Of a stretch of DNA of 64,000 nt, positions 1-9,359 are shown piece by piece. The stretch spans positions 4,812,501 to 4,876,500 of the forward strand of contig NZ_JAHBAG010000001.1 in assembly GCF_020510445.1 (NCBI RefSeq). The letters are read 5' to 3'. Position 1 is the stretch's first letter. Every line of letters begins with the position of its first letter. A program made the position numbers and the translations under genes. The notes under the pieces were generated by a model. That model was not told the DNA's origin. It did not search any database and saw nothing but the letters and a program-made list of their open reading frames with translations. The DNA is from Hydrogenophaga taeniospiralis (GTDB lineage Bacteria > Pseudomonadota > Gammaproteobacteria > Burkholderiales > Burkholderiaceae_C).

Positions 1-1182
1 GGGCTGCGCACCGTGCAGCTGGCCAACATCCTGGCCAGCTCCCAGGGCCACGGCCTGAGCGAACCCGAGCGACGCCAGCTGATCCAGACCCTGCTGCAGG
101 GCACGCCCGATGCCGAGGCGCGGGCCAACACGCTGGCCACCATCACCGCCGGCATGACCCCGGCCGAGATCACGCGCCTCATCGAACCCGGCAAGACCCT
201 GCCCACCGGCGACGCCGACCAGGAAGTGCTCCAGGTCATCCACGCGCGCAAGCGCGAGATGATCGAAAAAGAATGCGCGGGCCTGATCGAGTTCATCGAG
301 CCCAAACACGGCCTCTCGTCGGTCGGTGGGCACGAACACATCAAGCACGAGCTGATGGCGATCGCGCAGAACCTCAAGGCCGGCGAAACCACCCTGACCC
401 CGATGGGCCTGCTCGCGGTGGGCCCCATGGGCTCGGGCAAGACCTTCGTCATCAAGGCCTTCCTGAAAGAGGCGGGCCTGTCGGCTGTGGCGCTGAAGAA
501 CTTCCGCTCCAAGTGGGTGGGTTCCACCGAGGCCAACCTGGAGCGCGTGCTGGCGACGGTCAAGGCCATGGGGCCGATCGCCGTGATCATCGACGAGGGC
601 GACCGCAGCTTTGGCAACGGCGGCGGCGAAGACAGCGACGGCGGCACCAGCTCGCGCGTGATCGCGCGGCTCAAAGAGTTCATGGCCGAGCCGGAAAACC
701 GGGGCCAGGTGCTGTTCGTGATGATGACCAACCGCCCCGACAAGCTCGACACCGACATCAAGCGCCCCGGCCGGCTGGACCGCAAGATCCCGTTCTTCTA
801 CTGCGACACGGCCGCCGAGCGCGTCCAGGTGCTGCAGGCGGTGCTCTCGCGCTACGAAGAGCCCTGCGTGGCGAGCATGGAAGAGCTGCTGACCCTGTGC
901 GACACGCTGACCGGCTACTCCAATGCCGACCTCGAAGCGCTGGCCCTGCTGTCGGTGGAGCTGGCCCGCAACCGGGCCACGCCGCTGAACGCCGATGCGC
1001 TCACCGCCGCCGCGGCCGATTTCATGCCCCCGCAGGAGCGCGACATGATCGAGTTCATGGAGCTGCTCGCGGTATCCGAAACCTCGCGCCGCTCCATGCT
1101 GCCCCAGCGTTTCCGCGACATGGCCATCGCCGACATCCAGAGCAACCTGGTCGCCGCCAAACGGCGCGCCCTGACCCGCTGA
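1..1182 (+). CDS. AAA family ATPase, 5' end outside the window
   Basis: This is an AAA+ ATPase of unknown substrate. Counting from the GTG at 13, the Walker A motif GPMGSGKT lies at about residues 137-144. The Walker B-like AVIIDEGD lies at about 190-197, and an arginine-finger region (NRPDKLDTDIKRPGRLDR) follows. A helical N-terminal part of about 100 residues precedes the ATPase core. The frame is open to base 1 and no ribosome site precedes the GTG at 13, so the true start is probably upstream. The next gene starts 26 bases downstream with its own ribosome site and encodes a TerB-like protein, so the two are probably cotranscribed. Walker B ends in EGD instead of the usual hydrophobic-D form. 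The family is certain, the function is not. Confidence 0.85.
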   Translation, partial: GLRTVQLANILASSQGHGLSEPERRQLIQTLLQGTPDAEARANTLATITAGMTPAEITRLIEPGKTLPTGDADQEVLQVIHARKREMIEKECAGLIEFIEPKHGLSSVGGHEHIKHELMAIAQNLKAGETTLTPMGLLAVGPMGSGKTFVIKAFLKEAGLSAVALKNFRSKWVGSTEANLERVLATVKAMGPIAVIIDEGDRSFGNGGGEDSDGGTSSRVIARLKEFMAEPENRGQVLFVMMTNRPDKLDTDIKRPGRLDRKIPFFYCDTAAERVQVLQAVLSRYEEPCVASMEELLTLCDTLTGYSNADLEALALLSVELARNRATPLNADALTAAAADFMPPQERDMIEFMELLAVSETSRRSMLPQRFRDMAIADIQSNLVAAKRRALTR

Positions 1183-1208
1183 CCCACCACCCGATGAGGA
1201 GCCTTTCC

Positions 1209-1661
1209 ATGAACCCCATGCAAGACCAGAACCTGAGCACCACCCAGGTCATCCAGCTGACGCAAGCCATGCTCGCAGTGGCCCAGGTGGACGGCATCCA
1301 CCCCGCCGAAGCGGCCCTGATCGGCCAGTTCTACGAAAGCTCGCGCACGCCGGAAATGCCGACCACCGCCTCGGTGCTGTCGGGCAGCCACGCCTTTGAC
1401 GCCCAGGCCATGGCCGGTTGCCCGGCCGACGTGGCCGACACCGTGGTGCTGATGTGCCTCATGACCGGCCATGCCGACGGCCACCTGAGCGCCGAAGAGC
1501 GCGCCATGGTCAAGTCGTTCGCGACCGCCCTGGGCGTGGACGCCGCCCGCTTTGAAACCCTGCTGGGCCAGGTGCGCGACGAACTCATCGGCGCCATCTC
1601 GCACCTGCCAGACGCCGGATCGGTCGCGAACGTGGTGCACGAACTCACGACCGGCGGCTGA
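1209..1661 (+). CDS. TerB-like small helical protein
   Basis: The 150-residue product is all-helical and acidic. It contains two similar segments, AVAQVDGIHPAEAALI and TGHADGHLSAEERAMV, in which D-G is followed by an acidic helix. This pattern is typical of the TerB/DUF533 family, whose members are thought to bind metal or act as adaptors. I chose the ATG at 1209 because GAGGAG lies just upstream; a longer open frame reaching back into the ATPase gene is only a shadow. It follows the AAA ATPase by 26 bases, so it could be an accessory subunit of that ATPase. It converges with the P-type ATPase gene, with only 12 bases between the two stop codons. The family assignment rests on motif resemblance only. 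Confidence 0.65.
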   Translation: MNPMQDQNLSTTQVIQLTQAMLAVAQVDGIHPAEAALIGQFYESSRTPEMPTTASVLSGSHAFDAQAMAGCPADVADTVVLMCLMTGHADGHLSAEERAMVKSFATALGVDAARFETLLGQVRDELIGAISHLPDAGSVANVVHELTTGG

Positions 1662-1673
1662 GGCGACCCCGCC

Positions 1674-4376
1674 TCACATGCGCCGCACGCCCAGCCGGCG
1701 CAGCACCGCCTTCTCGATTTCCACCACCACGAACTTCGCGCTCGCCAGCGCGGTGATCAGCAGCCACGACCAGGCGTCCAGTGGAGCGGTGCCGAACAGC
1801 GCCTGCATCGGTGGCGCGTAGGTGAACAGTGCCTGCAGCCCCAGCGTGATGGCGCAGGCCCAGAGCGCGATGCGATTGCCCGCCAGGGTCTCCCAGCGGA
1901 AGGCGCTGGCGGTGAAGTGGCGCACGTTGAAGAGGTAGAAAATCTCGCTCATCACCAGCATGTTGACCACCGCGGTGCGCGCCACTTCGATGGAGCTGCC
2001 GCGCGAGAGCTCCCAGCCGTAGACCACGAAGGTGGCCGCCACCATCAGCACCGTGATGTAGGCGATGCGCAGGAACAGCAGCCGCGTGATCAGCGGTTCG
2101 CTGGCCGGGCGCGGCGGGCGGCGCATCACGCCGTCTTCGGCGGGCTCGAAGGCCAGCGCCATGTCCAGCGTGATGCTGGTGACCATGTTGACCCAGAGGA
2201 TCTGCCCGGCCGTGACCGGCAGCGCCAGCCCCGCGAACACCGCGATCAGGATCAGGCCGGCCTCGCCGCCGTTGGTGGGCAGGATGAACAGCAACGACTT
2301 CTTGATGTTGTCGAACACGCGGCGGCCTTCGCGCACCGCGTGGGCGATGGTGGCGAAGTTGTCGTCGGTGAGCACCAGGTCGGCCGCCTCGCGCGCCGCG
2401 TCCGTCCCGCGCTGGCCCATGGCCACGCCGATGTCGGCGGCCTTGAGCGCGGGCGCGTCGTTCACGCCGTCGCCCGTCATCGCCACCAGCTGGCCCTGGC
2501 CCTGGCTCTGCAGCGCGGCCACCAGGCGCAGCTTGTGTTCGGGGCTGGCGCGCGCGACCACGTCGGTCTGGCCCAGGCGGGTGCTCAGGGCCGCGTCGTC
2601 CAGGGTGTCGATTTCGCTGCCGGTGATCGGGTCGCCGTCGCGCAGGCCCAGGCTGGCGCCGATGGCGGCGGCCGTGGTGGCGTGGTCGCCGGTGATCATG
2701 AGCACGCGCACGCCGGCGCGCAGGCACTCGGCCACCGCGTCCACCGCCTCGGGGCGCGGCGGGTCCATCAGCCCCACCAGGCCGAGCAGGGTGAAGCGCG
2801 GCGTGATGTGCTCCAGCGTCAGCCCGGTCGTGCCAGCGGGCAGCTCGCATTCGGCCAGCGCCAGCACGCGTTGGCCCTGGCGCGCGGCCCCGTCCATGCG
2901 CGCCTGCCAGGCCGCTGTGTCCAGCGGCTGGCCCGCCGCGTCGCGCACGCACAGGCCCAACACGCGCTCGGGCGCGCCCTTGAGCAGGGCCAGCACGCGG
3001 CCGCGGTGGTCGTGGTGCAGCGTGGCCATGTAGCGGTTTTCCGACTCGAAGGGCAGGCAGTCGATGCGCGGCATGCGCGCGGCCTCCTCGGCCAGGTCCA
3101 GCCCGGCCTTGAGCGCCAGCGTGAGCAGCGCGCCTTCGGTCGGGTCGCCGGCCAGCGTCCAGCCGCCTTGTGCGTCGCGGTGCAACCGCGCGTCGTTGCA
3201 CAGCAGGGCGCAGCGCGCCAGGCGCATCACACCATCGTGGCGCTCGGGCGCGATGGTCTGGCCATCCACATGAAAACCGCCCTCGGGCGCGTAGCCGGCA
3301 CCGCTCACGTCCACGCCGTCGGCCACCACCAGCACGCGCACCGCGGTCATTTCGTTCTTGGTCAGCGTGCCGGTCTTGTCGGTGCAGATCACGCCCACCG
3401 AGCCCAGCGTCTCCACCGCCGGCAGGCGCCGCACGATGGCGCGCTGCCCGGCCATGGCGGCGGTGCCGATGGCCAGCGTGATGGTGACGATGGCGGGCAG
3501 GCCCTCGGGGATCGCGGCCACGGCCAGGCCCACCACGGCCAGGAAGATGTCCAGCGGCGGCAGGCCACCCACCCGGCTGCCCCACAGGAAGGTGGCCACG
3601 CTCACCAGCAGGATGAAGAAGGTGATCTGGCGCGCGAACTGGTCGAGCCGGCGCGTGAGCGGTGTGGCCAGGGTCTGAACCTCCGAGACCATGCGGCCGA
3701 TGCGGCCGATCTCGGTCTGCGCCGCGGTGGCGACCACCAGGCCGGTGCCCTGCCCCACCGCCACCACGGTGCCGGCGTAGGCCATGCCCGAACGCTCGGC
3801 CAGCGGCGCCAGCGCGGCCACCGGCGCGCTGTCCTTGTCCACCGGCAGCGACTCGCCGGTGAGCGCGGCCTCGTCGATGCGCAGGTTCCTGGCGGTCAGC
3901 AGGCGCAGGTCGGCCGGCACACGCGTGCCCGACTCGACCAGCACCACGTCGCCCGGCACCAGTTGCGCGGCGTCGACCTCGTGGCGCTCACCGTCGCGCA
4001 GCACCATGGCGTGGCTGGCCAGCATGGCGTGCACGGCTTCGAGCGCGCGTTCGGCCTTGCCTTCCTGGACGAAGCCGATCACGGCGTTGATGAGCACCAC
4101 GCCGAAGATCACAGCGGCGTCGATGAGGTCGTCCAACCAGAGCGTGGTCAAGCCCGCGGCCAGCAACACATAGATCAGCAGGTTGTGGAACTGCGCCGCG
4201 AAGCGCCGCAACCATCCCGGGCGCTCGGCGGCGGCGAGCCGGTTGGGGCCGTACCGCGCCAGGCGCTCACGCGCTTCGCGGCTGGACAGGCCGGTCTCGC
4301 TGGCGGCCAGGTGCTGCAGCACCTCGGCGGCCGCCTGCGCGTGCCAGGTTTCGGGGGGGATGGCGTCGCGGTTCAT
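1674..4376 (-). CDS. P-type cation-transporting ATPase (P2 type)
   Basis: This 900-residue membrane pump hydrolyses ATP to move a cation. An N-terminal cation-ATPase domain (about 10-75) precedes the first membrane pair. The actuator motif LTGES lies at about 172-176 and PEGLP in TM4 at about 290-294. The phosphorylation motif DKTGTLT begins at about 333, and the hinge motif TGDGVNDAPALKAADIG lies in the P domain. TM6 has NMVTSITLD, and the C-terminal bundle has about four helices. The layout matches P2A (SERCA-like) pumps, so Ca2+, Mn2+ or Mg2+ is plausible, but the ion cannot be read off. Start at 4376: the upstream extension of about 70 codons is Cys/Arg-rich shadow sequence. No metal sensor lies beside it. 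Confidence 0.92.
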   Translation of the reverse strand: MNRDAIPPETWHAQAAAEVLQHLAASETGLSSREARERLARYGPNRLAAAERPGWLRRFAAQFHNLLIYVLLAAGLTTLWLDDLIDAAVIFGVVLINAVIGFVQEGKAERALEAVHAMLASHAMVLRDGERHEVDAAQLVPGDVVLVESGTRVPADLRLLTARNLRIDEAALTGESLPVDKDSAPVAALAPLAERSGMAYAGTVVAVGQGTGLVVATAAQTEIGRIGRMVSEVQTLATPLTRRLDQFARQITFFILLVSVATFLWGSRVGGLPPLDIFLAVVGLAVAAIPEGLPAIVTITLAIGTAAMAGQRAIVRRLPAVETLGSVGVICTDKTGTLTKNEMTAVRVLVVADGVDVSGAGYAPEGGFHVDGQTIAPERHDGVMRLARCALLCNDARLHRDAQGGWTLAGDPTEGALLTLALKAGLDLAEEAARMPRIDCLPFESENRYMATLHHDHRGRVLALLKGAPERVLGLCVRDAAGQPLDTAAWQARMDGAARQGQRVLALAECELPAGTTGLTLEHITPRFTLLGLVGLMDPPRPEAVDAVAECLRAGVRVLMITGDHATTAAAIGASLGLRDGDPITGSEIDTLDDAALSTRLGQTDVVARASPEHKLRLVAALQSQGQGQLVAMTGDGVNDAPALKAADIGVAMGQRGTDAAREAADLVLTDDNFATIAHAVREGRRVFDNIKKSLLFILPTNGGEAGLILIAVFAGLALPVTAGQILWVNMVTSITLDMALAFEPAEDGVMRRPPRPASEPLITRLLFLRIAYITVLMVAATFVVYGWELSRGSSIEVARTAVVNMLVMSEIFYLFNVRHFTASAFRWETLAGNRIALWACAITLGLQALFTYAPPMQALFGTAPLDAWSWLLITALASAKFVVVEIEKAVLRRLGVRRM

Positions 4377-4452
4377 GGAAGGACCATAACCGAGACCCGA
4401 GACGCGAGCCACCGACCGGATCAAGCAGCGCGCGCAGCGCGGCGGGGGGCCC

Positions 4453-5190
4453 TCATGCCCAGACCAGCCGGTGGTGGTCGAAGCCCGCCTCCAGCGTCGG
4501 TTTGACCACCTGGAAATACGGCGAAACGTCGAAATCGCGCGGCGTGTACAGGCTGTGGTGGCGCACGTGCAGGATCTGGCGCACACAGTCCTGGCAGTGC
4601 GGATCGTTCAGTTGGGCCACCTCGATGATGGGCAGGATGGGGTAGTTGACCGACGCGAAGGCCTGCGCGATCAACGTCGAACAGATGGCACGCGTGGGGT
4701 CGCCACTGCCCAGCGCGAGCAGGTGGCGGCGCCAGCGTGTGGGCACGGGTGGCGTGGGAAACAGGTAACGCGCCAGATCGACGATGTTCTTCAGGTCGTA
4801 GTGGTGGCCCAGGCGCTGCAGGGTGAACCGGCACACGGCCTGCGCTTCGTCGGCGCGCAGGCTGGCCGGCCGGCAAATGCGGCAGTGCCGCCCGGCGAAC
4901 GCCGTGAGTGGCACCGCACGCACACCGGCGTTGATGTCGGCCTCGACCACGTTGAGCGCGTCGCTCCCGCCACCGGCGATCGGCCCCACGTAGAGCGCCG
5001 CGTGCGACCAGGTGGACTGGGTCAGGTACTTGATGGCCGTGCTCACGCGCGAGTTGCCCTCCACCAGGATCACGTCGCCCGGGCGCACACAGGCGGCCAG
5101 CAACACCATGTCGGTGGGAAAACCGATGCTCGCGGTGTGCCCCGGCGCGCCCAGGTAGCGCGCCAGCGCACTGCCTATCCATTGCCTCAT
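4453..5190 (-). CDS. YiiX/YebB-like permuted NlpC/P60 cysteine hydrolase
   Basis: The 245-residue protein has the circularly permuted papain-like arrangement of the YiiX/YebB group. A beta strand ending in GDVILVEG is followed by STWSHAALYVGP with the presumed catalytic His63. The presumed nucleophile Cys170 is in AICSTLIAQAF near the C-terminus. Family members are thought to cleave amide or ester bonds in lipids or cell-wall material; the substrate here is unknown. No clear signal peptide is visible. It lies 76 bases downstream of the P-type ATPase start on the same strand and is divergent from the TVP38 fusion gene, with 72 bases between starts. Confidence 0.75.
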   Translation of the reverse strand: MRQWIGSALARYLGAPGHTASIGFPTDMVLLAACVRPGDVILVEGNSRVSTAIKYLTQSTWSHAALYVGPIAGGGSDALNVVEADINAGVRAVPLTAFAGRHCRICRPASLRADEAQAVCRFTLQRLGHHYDLKNIVDLARYLFPTPPVPTRWRRHLLALGSGDPTRAICSTLIAQAFASVNYPILPIIEVAQLNDPHCQDCVRQILHVRHHSLYTPRDFDVSPYFQVVKPTLEAGFDHHRLVWA

Positions 5191-5262
5191 GCCTTGTCCC
5201 TTCCGGTGTAAGAATGGCGAACCCTGCGCGACTCACCAGGAAACCCACCCGAGAACCGTGCC

Positions 5263-7425
5263 GTGAACTTCCGCAAACTCCTGCTGCTGGTGGCCGTGCT
5301 GATGGCCATCGTCGCTTTTTTCACCTTCGATCTCAACCGGTATTTCAGCCTCGACTTCCTGCAGCAGAGCCAGGCCCGTTTCGCCGAGCTGCGGGCGCAG
5401 CAGCCCCTGGCGCTCGCGCTGGGGTATTTCGCGGTCTACGTCGCCGTCACCGCGCTCTCGCTGCCCGGCGCCACCATCGTCACGCTCGCGGGTGGCGCCA
5501 TCTTCGGCCTGGGTTGGGGTCTGCTCATCGTGTCGTTCGCCTCCAGCATCGGCGCCACGCTGGCGTTTCTGACCTCGCGTTTCCTGTTGCGCGACAGCGT
5601 GCAGACGCGCTTTGGCCAGCGCCTGGCCGAGGTGGACAAAGGCATCCAGAAGGAAGGTGCGTTCTACCTGTTCACGCTGCGGCTGATTCCGGTGGTGCCG
5701 TTTTTCCTGATCAACCTGCTGATGGGCCTGACGAAGATGAAGGCCTGGACGTTTTACTGGGTCAGCCAGCTCGGCATGCTGGCCGGCACGGCGGTGTACG
5801 TGAACGCGGGCACGCAACTGGGCCAGCTGACGTCGCTGCAAGGCATCCTGAGCCCGGCGCTGCTGGGCTCCTTTGTGCTACTCGGCCTGTTCCCACTGAT
5901 CGCGCGGCGCGTCGTGGAGGTGGTGCAAAAGCGCAAGGTGTACGCACGCTGGGCCAGCGTTCGGCCGGCGAAGTTTGACCGCAACCTGATCGTGATCGGC
6001 GCGGGCGCGGGCGGCCTGGTGTCGGCCTACATCGCCGCCGCCGTGAAGGCCAAGGTGACGCTGATCGAGGCCCACAAGATGGGCGGCGACTGCCTGAACT
6101 ACGGCTGCGTGCCGAGCAAGGCGCTGATCAAAAGCGCCACACTGGCGCACCAGATGCGCCACGCATCGAACTACGGCCTGAGCGATGCAAGCCCGGCTTT
6201 CAGCTTCAGGGCCGTGATGCAGCGCATCCACGACGTGATCAAAGCCATCGAGCCGCACGACAGCGTGGAGCGCTACACCGGTCTGGGCGTGGAGGTGCTG
6301 CAGGGTTACGCCAGGTTGCTGAACCCGTGGACGGTGGAGATCGCGCAGAGCAGCGGTGGCACACAGACCCTCTCCGCGCGCAGCATCGTGATCGCGGCCG
6401 GTGCCCGCCCCTTTGTGCCGCCGCTGCCCGGTCTGGACGAGGTGGGCTATGTCACCAGCGACACGCTGTGGGACGCCTTCGCGAAGCTCGACGAGGTTCC
6501 GCAACGCCTGGTGGTGCTGGGTGGTGGCCCCATCGGCTGCGAACTCGCCCAAGCCTTCGGCCGGCTGGGCGCGCAGGTGACGCAGGTGGAGATGGCGCCG
6601 CGCATCATGATCCGCGAAGACGAGGAGGTGAGCGCGCTCGCGAAAGCCGCGCTGGAAGCGGACGGCGTGGCGGTGCTCACCGGACACAAGGCGCTGCGCT
6701 GCGAGGCCGTGGGCGGCGAGAAGATGCTGATCGTCGAGCACGAAGGCACGGAAAAACGCATCCCCTTCGACCAGCTCATCTGTGCCGTGGGCCGCGTGGC
6801 GCGGCTGCAGGGCTACGGGCTGGAAGAGCTGGGCATCCCGACGAACAAGACCATCGAGACCAACGAGTACCTGCAGACCCTCTACCCCAACATCTACGCC
6901 GCCGGCGACGTGGCCGGTCCCTACCAGTTCACCCACGTGGCCGCACACCAGGCCTGGTACGCGGCGGTCAACGCCCTCTTTGGCGACTTCAAGAAGTTCA
7001 AGGCCGACTATTCGGTGATCCCCTGGGCCACCTTCATCGCCCCCGAGGTGGCGCGCGTGGGCCTGAACGAACAGGAAGCGAAGGAAAAGAACATCCCCTA
7101 CGAGGTCACGAAGTACGGCATTGACGACCTGGACCGCGCGATCGCCGACAGCGAGGCCCACGGCTTCGTGAAGGTGCTCACCGTGCCGGGCAAGGACACC
7201 ATCCTCGGCGTCACCCTCGTCGGCACGCACGCCGGCGATCTGCTGGCCGAATACGTGCTGGCCATGAAACACGGCCTGGGTCTGAACAAGATCCTGGGCA
7301 CCATCCACACCTACCCCACACTGGCCGAGGCCAACAAGTACGCCGCGGGCGAATGGAAGCGCGCGCACGCGCCGCAGCGGCTGCTGGCCTGGGTGGCGAA
7401 GTACCACGCCTGGAAGCGCGGATGA
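5263..7425 (+). CDS. TVP38/TMEM64 membrane domain fused to a mercuric-reductase-like FAD oxidoreductase
   Basis: This is a 720-residue fusion. Residues 1 to about 235 form a VTT (TVP38/TMEM64, DedA-like) membrane domain with the typical PGATIVTLAGGAIFG and LRLIPVVPFFLINLL segments. From about 238 a pyridine-nucleotide disulfide oxidoreductase begins. It has FAD motif VIGAGAGG, redox pair C277/C282 in GGDCLNYGCVPSKAL, NAD(P) motif VVLGGGPIGCELA, a second FAD motif IYAAGDVAGP, and a C-terminal HTYPTLAE that supplies the usual active-site His-Glu pair. Start is GTG at 5263 with only a weak ribosome site. The substrate is unknown; no mercury genes are nearby. It leads a rightward set with the DUF547 and DUF3047 genes, suggesting a membrane-linked thiol or lipid redox function. 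Confidence 0.9.
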   Translation: MNFRKLLLLVAVLMAIVAFFTFDLNRYFSLDFLQQSQARFAELRAQQPLALALGYFAVYVAVTALSLPGATIVTLAGGAIFGLGWGLLIVSFASSIGATLAFLTSRFLLRDSVQTRFGQRLAEVDKGIQKEGAFYLFTLRLIPVVPFFLINLLMGLTKMKAWTFYWVSQLGMLAGTAVYVNAGTQLGQLTSLQGILSPALLGSFVLLGLFPLIARRVVEVVQKRKVYARWASVRPAKFDRNLIVIGAGAGGLVSAYIAAAVKAKVTLIEAHKMGGDCLNYGCVPSKALIKSATLAHQMRHASNYGLSDASPAFSFRAVMQRIHDVIKAIEPHDSVERYTGLGVEVLQGYARLLNPWTVEIAQSSGGTQTLSARSIVIAAGARPFVPPLPGLDEVGYVTSDTLWDAFAKLDEVPQRLVVLGGGPIGCELAQAFGRLGAQVTQVEMAPRIMIREDEEVSALAKAALEADGVAVLTGHKALRCEAVGGEKMLIVEHEGTEKRIPFDQLICAVGRVARLQGYGLEELGIPTNKTIETNEYLQTLYPNIYAAGDVAGPYQFTHVAAHQAWYAAVNALFGDFKKFKADYSVIPWATFIAPEVARVGLNEQEAKEKNIPYEVTKYGIDDLDRAIADSEAHGFVKVLTVPGKDTILGVTLVGTHAGDLLAEYVLAMKHGLGLNKILGTIHTYPTLAEANKYAAGEWKRAHAPQRLLAWVAKYHAWKRG

Positions 7426-7468
7426 CGATGCCGGTGGAACCCACCGGCCGTGAAAGAATCGACACACC

Positions 7469-8281
7469 ATGATCCACCGCCGCCAGACCCTGGCCCTGCT
7501 CGCCGCCAGCGCGTTTTTTCCGCTCGCCGCGCGGGCCCAGCCCACGTTCGACCACGGCTACGCCGCCTGGGACGCGCTGCTGAAAAAACACGTGCGCTGG
7601 CTGGCCGACGGCAAGCAGTCGCGCGTCGGCTACGCCGGGTTTCTGGCCGACCGCGCCGCGCTGGCAACCGTGCTCGAGGCCTTGAGCGCCGTGCCCCAGG
7701 CCACGTTCGACGGCTGGAGCCGGCCGCAGCAGATGGCCTTTCTGATCAACGCCTACAACGCCTTCACGGTGGAACTCATCCTCACGAAATACCCGGATCT
7801 GAAGTCCATCAAGGACCTGGGCTCGTTCATCCAGGCGCCCTGGAAAAAGAAGTTCTTCCGGCTGCTCGGCCAGGAGCGCCACCTCGACTGGATCGAACAC
7901 GAGCAGCTGCGTCCGCGCTACCAGGAGCCGCGCGTGCACGCCGCGGTGAACTGCGCCAGCATCGGCTGCCCGGCGCTGCGCGACGAGGCCTTCACCGCCG
8001 CGAAGCTCGAGGCCCAGCTCGAAGACGGCATGCGCCGCTTCCTGGGCGACCGCACGCGCAACCGCGTGGTCGGGGGCCGGCTGGAAGTCAGCAGCATCTT
8101 CAAGTGGTTCCGCGAAGACTTCGAGGCCGGCCACCAGGGGTTCACGCGGGTGGAAGACGTGTTTGCCCGCTACGCCGAACAGCTGAGCGATCAACCCGCC
8201 GAGCAGGCCCGCCTGCGCGCGCGCAGCCTGCCCGTGAGCCACCTGGACTACGACTGGTCGCTCAACGACGCCGGCCGCTGA
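7469..8281 (+). CDS. DUF547 domain protein, exported
   Basis: The 270-residue product starts with a signal peptide (arginines, then LALLAASAFFPLAARA, cleavage near residue 24), so it should act outside the cytoplasm. The DUF547 core includes AFLINAYNAFTVELIL, the ASIGCPALRDEAF segment with its conserved Cys, and the late FKWFREDF segment. The family has no established biochemical role; its conserved Cys/His pattern suggests a papain-like fold, which is inference. It lies 43 bases after the TVP38-reductase fusion and 2 bases before the DUF3047 gene, so the three are probably one operon. Confidence 0.82.
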   Translation: MIHRRQTLALLAASAFFPLAARAQPTFDHGYAAWDALLKKHVRWLADGKQSRVGYAGFLADRAALATVLEALSAVPQATFDGWSRPQQMAFLINAYNAFTVELILTKYPDLKSIKDLGSFIQAPWKKKFFRLLGQERHLDWIEHEQLRPRYQEPRVHAAVNCASIGCPALRDEAFTAAKLEAQLEDGMRRFLGDRTRNRVVGGRLEVSSIFKWFREDFEAGHQGFTRVEDVFARYAEQLSDQPAEQARLRARSLPVSHLDYDWSLNDAGR

Positions 8282-8283
8282 CC

Positions 8284-9084
8284 ATGCGCGCCACCCACTG
8301 CCGCCGCACCACCCTGGCCGGCACCCTGCTCGCGCTGGCGCTGGTGGGCAGCGCCCCGGCTCAGACCCAGACCGGCGCCGCCTTGCCCCCGCTGCTGCAG
8401 GACGACGGCGCGCTGCACCCGGCTTGGCGCTTTGTCGGCTTTCCCCAGCAACACACCGAACTGCCGCCGACCCGCTTCGAGGCCGGCACGGTGGACGGCG
8501 AACGCGCGCTCAAGGTGTCCACCGCGTCGTCCTACGGTACGCTGGTGCACGGCTGGAGCGGCCCTGTACCTGCCGCGCGGCTGCAATGGCGCTGGCGGCT
8601 GGACCAGCCGCTCGTGGGCGCCCGGGTGCCGGTCGACATCCTCAGCAAGGCCGGCGACGACGCCGCGCTCAAGGTCTGCGTGATGTTCGACCACCCGATG
8701 GAACGCGTGCCATTCTGGGAACGCACCGTGCTGCGCCTGGCGCGCGGCGTGAGCGGCGAGGCGCTGCCTGCGGCCACGCTGTGCTATCTGTGGGACAGCT
8801 CGCACCCGGCGCTCACCGAAGGCGCCAACCCCTACAGCCGCCGCGTGCGCTTCATCAGCCTGCAAGGCCGCGGTGCGCCGTTGGCGCGCTGGGTGAACGA
8901 ATCTCGCGACGTGGCGCAAGATTTCGCCCGGCTCTTCGCCGACGAGCTGCCGCAGGGCGCCCAGACACCGCGCGAAGCCCTGCCCCGCATCTCCACCGTG
9001 CTGATCGGCGCCGACAGCGACAACACCGCGAGCCACAGCACCGGCTGGGTGGCCGGGCTGCGCTGGGCAGACCAAGCACCCTGA
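8284..9084 (+). CDS. DUF3047 domain protein, exported
   Basis: The 266-residue product has a signal peptide (about residues 1-27, ending around SAPAQ) and a beta-rich body. Features typical of DUF3047 are the WRWRLDQPLVGARV strand, KVCVMFDHP, the CYLWDSS segment, and ISTVLIGADSDNT near the end. The family is uncharacterised and may bind a ligand in the periplasm; this is inferred from the fold-like pattern and signal peptide only. The ATG at 8284 follows the DUF547 stop by two bases, implying translational coupling. An alternative frame through this region is a shadow. Confidence 0.8.
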   Translation: MRATHCRRTTLAGTLLALALVGSAPAQTQTGAALPPLLQDDGALHPAWRFVGFPQQHTELPPTRFEAGTVDGERALKVSTASSYGTLVHGWSGPVPAARLQWRWRLDQPLVGARVPVDILSKAGDDAALKVCVMFDHPMERVPFWERTVLRLARGVSGEALPAATLCYLWDSSHPALTEGANPYSRRVRFISLQGRGAPLARWVNESRDVAQDFARLFADELPQGAQTPREALPRISTVLIGADSDNTASHSTGWVAGLRWADQAP

Positions 9085-9137
9085 AGCACCCCGCTGGCCG
9101 CGCACAAAGGCGGGCCACCGGGCGCCGTGCGGACCGG

Positions 9138-9359
9138 TCAGCCCTTCTTGCCGCCCACAGCCAGCAGCACCGCGCCCACGACGATGGCGCCAATGCCCGC
9201 CCACACGGGCACATTGACCGTTTCCTTCTCCTCCACCTTGAGCTCGATCGGCCCGAGCTTGAGCGCGGTGGTGTCCTTGGTGTAGCTGAAGCTGCCGTAA
9301 ACCAGGCCCAGCGCGCCCCCGACGATGAAAAGAATGGCCACGATTCGGGTGATGTTCAA
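9138..9359 (-). CDS. Small two-helix membrane protein, DUF3185-like
   Basis: The product has 73 residues. Helix one (IVAILFIVGGALGLVYG) and helix two (AGIGAIVVGAVLLAVGG) flank a short charged loop rich in Lys and Glu. The layout resembles the DUF3185 family of small bacterial membrane proteins. I chose a TTG start at 9359 because GGAGA sits seven bases upstream on the minus strand and the first helix begins right after it. The longer open frame upstream lacks a ribosome site and reads as arginine-rich noise. It converges with the DUF3047 gene. Function unknown. Confidence 0.6.
   Translation of the reverse strand: MNITRIVAILFIVGGALGLVYGSFSYTKDTTALKLGPIELKVEEKETVNVPVWAGIGAIVVGAVLLAVGGKKG

Noticed and set aside
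1917..4505. An 862-codon plus-strand frame opposite the P-type ATPase gene
   Set aside because: The ATPase motifs are all in the minus-strand frame. The plus-strand product is rich in Gly, His, Gln and Arg with no domain pattern.
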